From: Bacteroidota bacterium
Lineage (GTDB): Bacteria; Bacteroidota; Bacteroidia; Bacteroidales; FEN-979
DNA length: 53,633 bases
Reading direction: 5' to 3'
Assembly: GCA_026391835.1 (NCBI GenBank)
Contig: JAPLDF010000029.1
Coordinates: 1 to 53,633, forward strand
The notes under the pieces are model-generated. The model was not told the origin of the DNA and searched no databases. It saw nothing but the letters and a program-made list of their open reading frames with translations. The translations under genes were made by a program, and so were the position numbers. Position 1 is the stretch's first letter. The number at the start of each line of letters is the position of its first letter. Of this stretch, positions 34,811-43,318 are shown in pieces.

Positions 34811-36757
34811 ATGAAAAAGAGCTTATTGTTGCTGTTGCAGCTTACCTGTGTGGCAATTTTACATGCCCAGCCGGTAAGCGACCTGGTAAAAAAAGCCGGC
34901 GATGCGGCCACATATCCAAACCATGACGCGTTGATAATTTTCGACAGCACCCTGGTTGATATGCAGGAAACCGGGCTCACCTACGTGGTAAACCATACGC
35001 TGACCAAAGTATTGAACAGCCACGGGGCTCTTGATCTGAATGTTGTCAAATTCGGGTATGACCCATTGTCGGCATTTGTTGAAATAAAAAAAGCGGTGAT
35101 CTATAAAAACGACGGCCGGGTCATCGAACTTGATGTTCAGAAAACCATGGATTATCCCGCCCCGGCACGTGCGATATACTGGGGTGCCCGGGAAAAAATG
35201 CTTGAAACCGGCCGGCTGGAACCGGGCGATGCCGTTGAAATAGTCATGTTCCGCAAAGGTTTTACTTACGCCCTTCTGGCATCTGACGATGATGACAAGT
35301 ATATCCCACCGATGAAAGGACAGTTCTATGACATCGTGGAATTTTTCGGAACATATCCTGTCAAAAATAAAGTTTACCGGGTAACTGTTCCAAAGGACAA
35401 ACCGCTCCAATATCAGTTTTACAACGGGGAGGTTCAATCGTCCTGCTGGTTTGAAAATGACAGGCTTGTTTATACCTTCAGTAAAAAGGATATTTTCCCA
35501 CTCAAAAGTGAATCCCGTATGGTTGCCATGGTCGATGTGGCACCTAAATTATTGGTATCCACAACGAAGGACTGGAATTTGAAATCGACCTGGTTTAACA
35601 AAGTGAATGAAGATTATGGCAGCTTTATCCCCACCCGGGAGATAAAGGAGAAGGTGAACGAAATTCTGAAAGGAGCCGCAAATGAGATGGATTCTGTTGC
35701 AAGGCTTACACACTGGTGTGCCGACGAAGTGCGCTATTCCGGAATTTCGATGGGATGTGGTGAAGGTTTCACGCTGCACAAAGGCGAAATGACGTTTACC
35801 GACAGGTGCGGTGTCTGCAAGGACAAAGCAGGTATCCTGATAACCATGCTGCGGGCGGCCGGTTTTCAGTCGTATCCTGCCATGACCATGGCTGGTTCGC
35901 GCATTGATTACATACCGGCCGATCAGTTCAACCATTGTGTAACGGTGGTCAGGTTGCGCGACGGAAAGTACCACCTGCTTGACCCCACCTGGGTGCCGTT
36001 TGTGCGTGAGTTGTGGTCGAGCGCCGAGCAGCAGCAGCAATACCTGATGGGGGTTCCCGAAGGCGCCGACCTTGCAACAACCCCGGTTTCCGATCCCGAA
36101 AACCATTACATTAAAATTGACGGTGTTGCCCGGATGGAGTCCAACGGAACCCTGGCCGGCCGTATTACGATTACCGGGGAGGGACAGTCGGATGCCGCAA
36201 TCCGCGGACTGTTCAAGTACACAAACAAGACAGTATGGTATCAGAGTGTGGAACGGGAGCTGCTCAGGTTGTGGCCGCAGGCAAAGATTTCGCAGGTTAA
36301 ATACACAGACCCGGCCGACTACCTGAAATACAACATTTGGGTTGCGATCGATTATACGATTCCTGAATTTGCACTGGTTTCGGGGAACCATATGATGTTT
36401 ACCCCGCTTTCGGCAGGAGAGATCTTTAAAAACTTTCAACCCCAGCTATCTTTTGAAACCGGGATAAAAGAGCGGAAGTATCCGTTCAGGGACCGCTGTT
36501 CAAGAAAAGTTGAGATCAATGAATCCATTACGTTGCCGGAGTTGAAAAAAGTGGTTCAGATTCCCGAATCCATCACAAAACCGGGAGAAGCTGCCTCTTA
36601 CAAGGGGAGTTATGCTGTGACCGGCGGGGAACTGATTTTTTCCGGAAAATCTGTTTTCAGTAAACGGCAATATGATCCCCAGGACTGGCCGGAATTCAAA
36701 GCTGCCGTGGATGCCCAGAACAGGTTCGCCGAACAGCCTGTTGTTATTGAGTTATAA
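34811..36757 (+). CDS. DUF3857/transglutaminase-like secreted protein
   Basis: The 648-residue protein has a signal peptide (about 1-20, ILHAQP), a DUF3857 beta domain (about 60-240) and a transglutaminase-like cysteine protease fold (about 285-400), then a C-terminal beta domain. A complete catalytic triad is visible: C336 (CGVCKDKAG), H375 (QFNHCVTVV) and D391 (LLDPTW). Such proteins are exported and thought to act in the envelope; the substrate is unknown. A homologous but degenerate gene follows 29 bases downstream. Confidence 0.87.
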   Translation: MKKSLLLLLQLTCVAILHAQPVSDLVKKAGDAATYPNHDALIIFDSTLVDMQETGLTYVVNHTLTKVLNSHGALDLNVVKFGYDPLSAFVEIKKAVIYKNDGRVIELDVQKTMDYPAPARAIYWGAREKMLETGRLEPGDAVEIVMFRKGFTYALLASDDDDKYIPPMKGQFYDIVEFFGTYPVKNKVYRVTVPKDKPLQYQFYNGEVQSSCWFENDRLVYTFSKKDIFPLKSESRMVAMVDVAPKLLVSTTKDWNLKSTWFNKVNEDYGSFIPTREIKEKVNEILKGAANEMDSVARLTHWCADEVRYSGISMGCGEGFTLHKGEMTFTDRCGVCKDKAGILITMLRAAGFQSYPAMTMAGSRIDYIPADQFNHCVTVVRLRDGKYHLLDPTWVPFVRELWSSAEQQQQYLMGVPEGADLATTPVSDPENHYIKIDGVARMESNGTLAGRITITGEGQSDAAIRGLFKYTNKTVWYQSVERELLRLWPQAKISQVKYTDPADYLKYNIWVAIDYTIPEFALVSGNHMMFTPLSAGEIFKNFQPQLSFETGIKERKYPFRDRCSRKVEINESITLPELKKVVQIPESITKPGEAASYKGSYAVTGGELIFSGKSVFSKRQYDPQDWPEFKAAVDAQNRFAEQPVVIEL

Positions 36758-36786
36758 GATAAGATTCACCAAAATATTTTTCGGTC

Positions 36787-38625
36787 ATGCGAACAAACCT
36801 CCCGGTCATTTTTCTTTTTTTCAGTATCATATGCTTATCCCCGCGGATCCTGGCACAGGATGAAAAATACGATGCAACGTATCTTTCTCTTGTCAAGGAA
36901 TATACCCTGAATCCCGACGGAAGTGTGGACTACCGTTACATCAAACAGCAAAAATTGCTGACGTACCGGGCCTTTCACAATCTTTACGGAGAAACGTTCG
37001 TCACCTATAACCCTGCCTTCCAGGAACTTAAAATAAATGAAGTGTTCACCCTGATGGCCGACGGGAAAAAAATCACGGCACCTCAGAATTCGTTCAATGA
37101 AGTGCTTCCGGCGTTTGCCGCAAATGCACCTGCGTATAATTCAATGCGCGAAATGGTCATTACCCACACGGGACTTGAGCGCAATGCAACGATAACCCTT
37201 GATTATCAGCTCCACACCAAAAAGGGAGTTTTTCCGGCCATGATGGGCAATGAACTGCTGGCCGAGACCGAACCGGTAAAAAGCCTTGAAATAAGGGTAC
37301 GCGTACCCGCCGGGCAGGACCTCTGTTTTCACCTGTTTAACGGGGACACCCAACCGGTAAAAAGCGCAGATGGCCTCTTCCGGGTATACAGCTGGAAGTT
37401 GAACAACCTGCCTGCCATCGCTGCCGAAGAGGCACAGGCAGGAACCAATGAGCTTTATCCGCGGCTCATTTTCAGCACCTCCGACAGGCGTGAGGAGGTT
37501 TTCTCTTTTTTAACAAGTCAGCCTGCGTTCAGCTTTCCCCCGGATGATCAGATCACAAGGGAAGTCAATTCGGTCGTAAATGAAAAAAGGGATAAATTCG
37601 AAATCGCGCTGAAAATCCAGGAGAAGGTTGTGAACGACCTGCGCTTTTACCCCATCCCGCTGAAGAGCGCCTTGTTCCAGTGCCGTAAACCGGAACAAAC
37701 CTGGAACAGCAATGGCGGCACCCCGGTTGAAAAAGCGGTATTGCTGGCTGCCATGCTGAAATCGGCAGGAATTGATGCACAGGTAGCCGGAATTGTGAGG
37801 ACTGCGTTTATTGATGAAAAAATTGCCACGCTGGCGGATATTGAAGATTTTGCGGTGAAGATTGAAAACAAGGAGCACGGAACATGGTATTTATCCGTTA
37901 CTGGGTTGAATTCCGTAAACCTGAAACTTGCTCTTCCCGGTCGTTCATTTATTTCATTAAAGCCAGGAGGCAAGGCGTCTGTGACCAGGTCGGAAACCCC
38001 GAAACATATGGTAAAAGTCATTGGGAATTTCATTGTTTCATCCGACCCGAAGCTCACCGGCGAGATCTCCATCTATTATGAAGGCAGTGTATATCCTTTT
38101 GCCGGCCTGCAGCGTGACAAAAAAAAGATGAAAAATTCCATTTCCGGCGGGTTGATCGGAAATGACACCAATCATCAGAAAATAAGCACATTAAATAATG
38201 AAAACGGGTTTCAGACCTACATTGTCCAAAGTGATAAGCCGTTCCGGAAGGATTCGAATTACTGCTATTTCAGCTTTCCTGTTTCGACTTCCGGGATTGA
38301 AAGCTGGGGAATAAAAACACTTTCGGCCAGGCGCGAAACACCCTATGAGATTCCCGCCATTGCCGATGAAAGCTATTCATATACAATAGTATTGCCGGCT
38401 ACCCTCGGTTTATTTACCCCGGTAAAAAAACTGGCAATCAGCAACAAGGCCGGGACATTTGTGTGGGAAGTCAGGAATGATGAGGGAAAGGTGTCGGTGA
38501 AGCGGCAGTTGAAATTCAGCGACCGGGTTTTCCAGGTTTCTGCCTATGAAGATTTTAAAATTTTGATGGATTACTGGAACAACCCGTGGTACCGGCAGCT
38601 TATTTTCGCAGCGGTTAAATCCTGA
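36787..38625 (+). CDS. DUF3857 paralogue with degenerate transglutaminase domain
   Basis: The 612-residue protein has a signal peptide (about 1-23, RILAQD), a DUF3857 domain (about 40-230), a transglutaminase-like region (about 265-390) and a C-terminal beta domain, in the same order as the preceding gene. Aligning the KAVLLAAMLKSAGI helix with its neighbour puts Pro313 at the catalytic cysteine; the catalytic histidine and aspartate positions also appear replaced (EDFAV for NHCVT, LSVT for LDPT). It is probably a non-catalytic partner. It converges with dnaG at a 5-bp gap. Confidence 0.83.
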   Translation: MRTNLPVIFLFFSIICLSPRILAQDEKYDATYLSLVKEYTLNPDGSVDYRYIKQQKLLTYRAFHNLYGETFVTYNPAFQELKINEVFTLMADGKKITAPQNSFNEVLPAFAANAPAYNSMREMVITHTGLERNATITLDYQLHTKKGVFPAMMGNELLAETEPVKSLEIRVRVPAGQDLCFHLFNGDTQPVKSADGLFRVYSWKLNNLPAIAAEEAQAGTNELYPRLIFSTSDRREEVFSFLTSQPAFSFPPDDQITREVNSVVNEKRDKFEIALKIQEKVVNDLRFYPIPLKSALFQCRKPEQTWNSNGGTPVEKAVLLAAMLKSAGIDAQVAGIVRTAFIDEKIATLADIEDFAVKIENKEHGTWYLSVTGLNSVNLKLALPGRSFISLKPGGKASVTRSETPKHMVKVIGNFIVSSDPKLTGEISIYYEGSVYPFAGLQRDKKKMKNSISGGLIGNDTNHQKISTLNNENGFQTYIVQSDKPFRKDSNYCYFSFPVSTSGIESWGIKTLSARRETPYEIPAIADESYSYTIVLPATLGLFTPVKKLAISNKAGTFVWEVRNDEGKVSVKRQLKFSDRVFQVSAYEDFKILMDYWNNPWYRQLIFAAVKS

Positions 38626-38630
38626 ATTCA

Positions 38631-40577
38631 TCACCGTGTGATGATCCGCCCGAGTCCTTCCCTGTTTATCTGAATACTCTGCTTTTTCAGTTCCTGGAAT
38701 GCCTTCATCAATGTCCCCTGCTCCTCAGGCGTTGTAGCATCATTCAGTTTTTTCCTGACAACGGTGATCATCTTGTCCAGTTTTCTCGCCTTGAATGCAT
38801 GCAGGGCGAGCATGACATGCATCTGCAGCCGTGTCTCCTCCGTGGTGATCATGATGTTGTTCTTAAACCAGTTTTCGCTCAGCTCATAAGGCGTGAATAC
38901 CAGGTTTACCGCCAGGGAGGAAACCTCCTGGTTGCTGTGTGAAATGAACCTGGTCCGGTCGGGGATTGCATCGCTCTCAACGCCCTGTACATATTCATCA
39001 TAGATGGTTTTATAGAGCAGGTTTTCAAAAGTCATCTCATCATGAGTGATATCGTGCACCACATAATCGGCCACCCCTACCGGCACCTCCTCTTCGTCGG
39101 CCGGATTCAGCTTAATATGAATGACTTCATGACCATAGAGCAACAGCAGGCGGATGATCTCCTTTTCCTGGTATTCGGCCGAATCATTGTCAAAATCGAG
39201 TTGCGGTGCTGAAGCGGGCTGGTCTGCAGGAACTGTTTCCACCTCCATGTCCGGCTCCGGCGAATTTTTTTTCAGCTTTGCCCGCAGGATCTTGTTCAGC
39301 TCGTTCATGAGCACCTGCTCCGAGATGCCCATCAGGCTGGAGCACTCCTTCACATACACGGAACGGGAGATCCCGTCGGGGATAAGGGCGATGGTGTTGA
39401 CGATCTCCTTGATCAGGGCTGCTTTTTTAATCGGGTCGTTTTGCGTTTCCCCGAGGAGCAGCCTGGTTTTGAACAGGATGAAATTGACGGAATTGGCGGC
39501 AATAAATGACTCCACCTCGGTGGGATGGTGCTTGCGGGCATATGAATCGGGATCTTCACCGTCGGGAAAAAGGAGGATCTTCACATTCATTCCCTGTTCC
39601 ACGATCATGTCGATGCCGCGGAACGAGGCTTTGATCCCGGCAGGGTCGCCATCGTACAGGATGGAGATGTTTGAGGTGTACCGCTGGATCATGCGCACCT
39701 GGTCGTGCGTGAGTGACGTTCCCGACGACGCCACCACGTTTTCGATGCCTGCCTGGTGCATGGAGATCACATCGGTGTAACCCTCCACCAGGAGGCAGCT
39801 ATCCTTTGAAATGATGGCATTCTTTGCAAAATAGATCCCGTAGAGGGTTTTACTTTTATTGTAGATCTCGCATTCGGGGGAGTTGACATACTTGGCGTGC
39901 GATTTATCATTCCCCAGGATCCTGCCGCCGAAACCGATCACGCGGCCGGAAGCACTGTGGATGGGGAACATGACACGGCCGTGAAAGCGGTCGAACAAAC
40001 GGGTATCCTTTTCGATCGAAAGGCCCGTTTTCACAAGGAATTCTTTCTTGTAACCCTGCTGAATGGCATGTTCCGAAAAGGCGTCCCATTTTACGGGGCT
40101 GAACCCCAGCTGGAACTTGTTTACCATGTCGTCGCGCATGCCGCGCTCTTTGAAATAGCTTAACCCGATGGCTTTTCCCTCCTCCGATTCCATCAGCATC
40201 CTTGAGAAATACTGCTGGGCGAAGAGGTTGAGGTTGTAAAGGCTCTCCTTTGCGTTCAGTTCCTGAAGCTGTTCGGGCGTTTGCTCCTCCTCCTCAATTT
40301 CGATGTTGTATTTCCGTGCAAGGTATTTGAGCGCCTCGGGGTAGGAGAAGTGCTCGTGCTCCATGATGAAATTGACCGAATTCCCGGCCTTTCCACAGCC
40401 GAAACACTTGTAGATCCCTTTGGCCGGGGAAACAGTAAAGGAAGGGGTTTTTTCGTTGTGGAAGGGGCACAAACCGATCTGGTTGACGCCGCGCCGCCGC
40501 AAGGTGACATAATCGCCGATCACCTCCTCGATGCGGGCAGTCTGGATGATAGTGTCGATGGTATCGTGCGGGATCAT
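38631..40577 (-). CDS. dnaG: DNA primase
   Basis: DnaG makes RNA primers at the replication fork. The 648-residue protein has the N-terminal zinc finger C37-H40-C58-C61 (LCPFHNEKTPSF and KCFGCGKAG), the primase catalytic core with TOPRIM segments (LLVEGYTDV and LYDGDPAGIKA), and a C-terminal helicase-binding region (about 430-648). Length is normal. It is a single gene, not linked to rpoD or rpsU as in proteobacteria. Confidence 0.97.
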   Translation of the reverse strand: MIPHDTIDTIIQTARIEEVIGDYVTLRRRGVNQIGLCPFHNEKTPSFTVSPAKGIYKCFGCGKAGNSVNFIMEHEHFSYPEALKYLARKYNIEIEEEEQTPEQLQELNAKESLYNLNLFAQQYFSRMLMESEEGKAIGLSYFKERGMRDDMVNKFQLGFSPVKWDAFSEHAIQQGYKKEFLVKTGLSIEKDTRLFDRFHGRVMFPIHSASGRVIGFGGRILGNDKSHAKYVNSPECEIYNKSKTLYGIYFAKNAIISKDSCLLVEGYTDVISMHQAGIENVVASSGTSLTHDQVRMIQRYTSNISILYDGDPAGIKASFRGIDMIVEQGMNVKILLFPDGEDPDSYARKHHPTEVESFIAANSVNFILFKTRLLLGETQNDPIKKAALIKEIVNTIALIPDGISRSVYVKECSSLMGISEQVLMNELNKILRAKLKKNSPEPDMEVETVPADQPASAPQLDFDNDSAEYQEKEIIRLLLLYGHEVIHIKLNPADEEEVPVGVADYVVHDITHDEMTFENLLYKTIYDEYVQGVESDAIPDRTRFISHSNQEVSSLAVNLVFTPYELSENWFKNNIMITTEETRLQMHVMLALHAFKARKLDKMITVVRKKLNDATTPEEQGTLMKAFQELKKQSIQINREGLGRIITR

Positions 40578-40965
40578 GTTCAGGAATCGGTAGTGGCGAA
40601 ATTACAACAATTTCCCGCAGATTCCGGCAGATTGAACCGCAGATTTTATCAAATTTCGAGTCAACTGCAACAAATTTTTCCTCATTTGTTTACAGTTGTT
40701 TAGAAGCTTTGTATCAAGTACGTTTCAACCCTTGATTCACATAAAAAATAATTATTGAGGCACTCTGAAAAATATTTATTTGCCACAAAGTCACAAAGTC
40801 ACAAAGTTTCACTAACCATATACTATAGATTTTTAACACTTTGTGTATCTTAGTGTCCTGGTGCCTTGGTGGCTTTTTCTTTGTTCTGTTACAATGAGTT
40901 CTCAAAGTACATTAACCTGAATTATAAATAACCATAGTCCAATAAAAACAATTATCTTTGACCAT
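40578..40965. repeat. 388-bp intergenic region with cacaaag tandem repeat
   Basis: The gap between dnaG and the Fic gene holds CACAAAGT repeated three times in tandem (about 40784-40808) and further ACTTTGTG/CTTAGTGTC/CCTTGGTGGC words to about 40875, the same type of dispersed repeat seen near 2790. A 63-codon frame across it is a translation of repeat DNA and is not taken as a gene. The Fic promoter lies at the right end. Confidence 0.5.
40953..40960 (+). promoter_or_regulatory. -7 box of the Fic gene
   Basis: TATCTTTG matches TAnnTTTG. Transcription would start at about 40966, which argues against the GTG at 40966 as translation start and for the GTG at 41011. No -33 TTG is seen. Confidence 0.45.
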
Positions 40966-41010
40966 GTGATTTCATGGTCAAGGGATTGCAGCTGGAAAAA
41001 TAGCCAAAGC

Positions 41011-42147
41011 GTGGATTTAAAAGATTATAAATCAGGCTCATTCAACAATCAATTTGGATACCGCAGTTTTCACCCTGAGATATTAAACAGGGAGTGGGTA
41101 GCAAGCCTTCCAGAATTGATAACGCTGCTGGAAACAGCCAACATCCGCCTGGGTGAACTCAATGCCTTCTCGATTATCGTTCCCGATGTCGATACTTTTT
41201 TAAAAATGCACCTGGTGAAAGAAGCCACCCGGAGCAGCCGCATTGAAGGCACACGAACCACCATGGATGAAGCCGTTCTGGATGCCAGGGACATTGATCC
41301 GGAAAAGAAAGATGACTGGCAGGAAGTGCAGAATTATATAGAGGCAATGAACTATTCAATTGCCCGTTTGGAGAAACTCCCACTTTCCTGCCGACTCATT
41401 CGTGAAGCGCATAGCATTTTATTGAAAAGTGTCAGGGGGAAAAACAAAACGCCCGGAGAATTCCGCACTTCGCAAAATTGGATAGGTGGGGCGACCCTGA
41501 AGGATGCAAGATTTATTCCCCCGCATCATTCACTGGTCCCAGGACTGATGGGCGATCTTGAAAAATTCATCAACAACACCGACATCCATGTGCCGCATCT
41601 TATCCGCATCGGCATGGCCCATTACCAGTTTGAAGCAATCCACCCTTTTCTCGATGGTAACGGCAGAATAGGCAGGTTGCTCATCACCCTCTACCTGGTG
41701 AGTCAAAAAGTACTGAACAAACCGACGCTTTATATTTCTGATTTCATTGAAAAAAATCGAATATATTATTACGACAATCTCGCAGCAGTTTCCGAAGGAC
41801 ACAAAATGGTACAATGGCTGAAATTCTTTTTGGTGGGTATTACCGAAACTGCAAATCAGGCCATCGATACCTTTAATAAAATCCTTTTGTTGCGCGACAA
41901 AACCGAGAACAAAACCATCATTACTTTGGGTAAACGCATCCCAAATGCAAAAAGCTTACTAACCTATTTATATAGAAAGCCCGTTGTCACTGTTGCAGAT
42001 GTGATGAATGAATTGAAGGTGACAAAGCAAACAGCAAACACCCTGATAAGCGATTTCGAAAACCTTCAGATTCTTAAGGAACAAACAGGTTTTAAAAGAA
42101 ACCGTATCTTTATTTTTGAAGAGTATTTTAATCTATTTGAACAATAA
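41011..42147 (+). CDS. Fic domain protein (AMPylase type) with C-terminal winged helix
   Basis: Fic enzymes transfer AMP, or another nucleotide part, to target hydroxyl groups. The core motif HPFLDGNGRIGR lies about two-thirds along the first 250 residues, and the N-terminal inhibitory helix motif SSRIEGT (S/T-x-x-x-E-G/N) precedes it in the same chain, so this is a self-inhibited class II Fic similar to SoFic. A C-terminal winged-helix domain (about 310-375 residues, VTVADVMNELKVTKQTANTLI) suggests DNA binding or self-regulation. The GTG at 41011 gives 378 residues; a GTG at 40966 would add 15. No antitoxin gene is needed or seen. Confidence 0.9.
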   Translation: MDLKDYKSGSFNNQFGYRSFHPEILNREWVASLPELITLLETANIRLGELNAFSIIVPDVDTFLKMHLVKEATRSSRIEGTRTTMDEAVLDARDIDPEKKDDWQEVQNYIEAMNYSIARLEKLPLSCRLIREAHSILLKSVRGKNKTPGEFRTSQNWIGGATLKDARFIPPHHSLVPGLMGDLEKFINNTDIHVPHLIRIGMAHYQFEAIHPFLDGNGRIGRLLITLYLVSQKVLNKPTLYISDFIEKNRIYYYDNLAAVSEGHKMVQWLKFFLVGITETANQAIDTFNKILLLRDKTENKTIITLGKRIPNAKSLLTYLYRKPVVTVADVMNELKVTKQTANTLISDFENLQILKEQTGFKRNRIFIFEEYFNLFEQ

Positions 42148-42159
42148 CAGCATCATCCC

Positions 42160-43068
42160 ATGGAAATCCTTACTTCAACCGACTGGACCGAATATGAACT
42201 GATCGACACCGGCAACCGTGAAAAGCTGGAGCGGTTCGGGAAATACATCCTGATCCGGCCTGAACCCCAGGCTGTATGGCAGAAATCGCTGCCCGAAAGC
42301 GAATGGGAACGGCTCAACCATGCCCGTTATGTGCGCATGAAAGGCAAGAAAACTGCCGGTGATGAATTTGAACGCGGATCCTGGGTCAGGAAACCAAAGA
42401 TGCCCGAACAGTGGACCATCAGTTACAGGTATAAACAGATGAACCTGAATTTCAGGCTCGGCCTGACGGCTTTCGGGCATATCGGGGTCTTTCCCGAGCA
42501 GGCGATCAACTGGAATTATGTGTATGACATTGTAAGTTCACCCGTTCACCCGCTCACCCGTTCACCTCTCAAAGTCCTCAACCTGTTTGCCTACACCGGC
42601 GGCACTTCGCTGGCGGCAAAGGCGGCTGGAGCAGACGTGGTGCATGTGGATTCGGTAAAACCGGTGATCTCATGGGCCAAAGAGATGATGGAGGCGAGCA
42701 ATCTGAGCAACATCCGGTGGGTTGTGGAGGACGCCATGAATTTTGTGCGCCGAGAGGTGAAGCGGGGCAACCTGTACGACGGCATCATCCTTGATCCGCC
42801 GGCATACGGAAGAGGTCCCGACGGAGAAAAATGGATCCTTGAAGATTCGATCGACGAGATTATTGCCATTTGCAAGGCGCTGCTCGTCCCCGAACACGGA
42901 TTCTTCGTGCTGAGCCTCTATTCCATGGGCTTTTCGGCGCTGATCTGCGAGAACCTGGTCAAAACCCGCTTTGGCGACATCCCCGGGATGCAGAGCGGCG
43001 AGTTCTACTTCGGCGACAGGGGGAAAAGAAGGCTGCCTTTGGGAACTTTTTTAAGGTTTGATAGGTAA
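42160..43068 (+). CDS. Class I SAM-dependent methyltransferase (RlmK/RlmI-like)
   Basis: The 302-residue protein has an N-terminal barrel-like segment (about 1-110) and a Rossmann methyltransferase domain (about 125-300) with motif I VLNLFAYTGGTSLAA, an acidic residue at the end of strand 2 (VHVDS) and the catalytic-type DPPAYGRGP motif. This pattern resembles the rRNA large-subunit methyltransferases RlmK/RlmI that act on cytosine or guanine bases. The linker SSPVHPLTRSP (about 126-136) is encoded by an 8-bp tandem repeat. The TAA stop is directly followed by the 250-bp inverted-repeat element. Confidence 0.88.
   Translation: MEILTSTDWTEYELIDTGNREKLERFGKYILIRPEPQAVWQKSLPESEWERLNHARYVRMKGKKTAGDEFERGSWVRKPKMPEQWTISYRYKQMNLNFRLGLTAFGHIGVFPEQAINWNYVYDIVSSPVHPLTRSPLKVLNLFAYTGGTSLAAKAAGADVVHVDSVKPVISWAKEMMEASNLSNIRWVVEDAMNFVRREVKRGNLYDGIILDPPAYGRGPDGEKWILEDSIDEIIAICKALLVPEHGFFVLSLYSMGFSALICENLVKTRFGDIPGMQSGEFYFGDRGKRRLPLGTFLRFDR
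42537..42568 (+). repeat. 8-bp tandem repeat inside the methyltransferase gene
   Basis: Four units of TTCACCCG (with one C and one TC variant) run from 42537 to 42568 and encode the Pro/His-rich linker between the N-terminal and catalytic domains. It looks like a repeat inserted in frame. Confidence 0.7.
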
Positions 43069-43318
43069 TCACCTCAACCCCCTGCCCCTTCTCCTTCAGG
43101 AGAAGGGGAGGAGGGAACTTGATGACCCGGAAGAGACTTTTCAACGGGCACATTCGTTGCAGAATTCGACAGGTTAGGGATCACAGTCATCCGTTTCACA
43201 AACAAACAAATCCTTGTAGGTATTGATAAAATACTTATGTAATAATTGCTTTTATAATGACACAAAGCCGCCCATCCTCCCCTTCTCCTTCAGGAGAAGG
43301 GGCCGGGGGATGAGGTGC
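43069..43318. mobile_element. Non-autonomous (MITE-like) copy of the DUF559 element
   Basis: A 250-bp unit bounded by 47-bp inverted repeats (43069-43115 and 43272-43318, 41 of 47 positions alike), each with a perfect 11-bp palindrome (43085-43108, 43279-43302). The interior (43116-43271) is close to the DUF559 gene of the full unit at 48364-48879, in the opposite orientation, with two deletions. One, of 63 bp, joins CTTGA repeats; the other, of 202 bp, joins the imperfect repeat GCGG(C/A)ATTCGAC. No intact frame remains. The unit starts at the base after the methyltransferase stop and ends at the base before the hemW stop. No target duplication is seen. Confidence 0.85.

Noticed and set aside
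34060-36439. Long minus-strand frames (306 and 296 codons) opposite the REC-PAS and transglutaminase genes
   Set aside because: They lie fully antisense to genes with clear domains, have no recognisable motif and read as shadow translations.
40714-40905. 63-codon minus-strand frame in the dnaG-Fic gap
   Set aside because: Its sequence is the translation of the dispersed cacaaag repeat; no start signal or family match.
43085-43302. Palindromic cores as ordinary rho-independent terminators
   Set aside because: Stems are not followed by T runs on either strand, and they occur in pairs, inside a gene, and with a carried nuclease gene.
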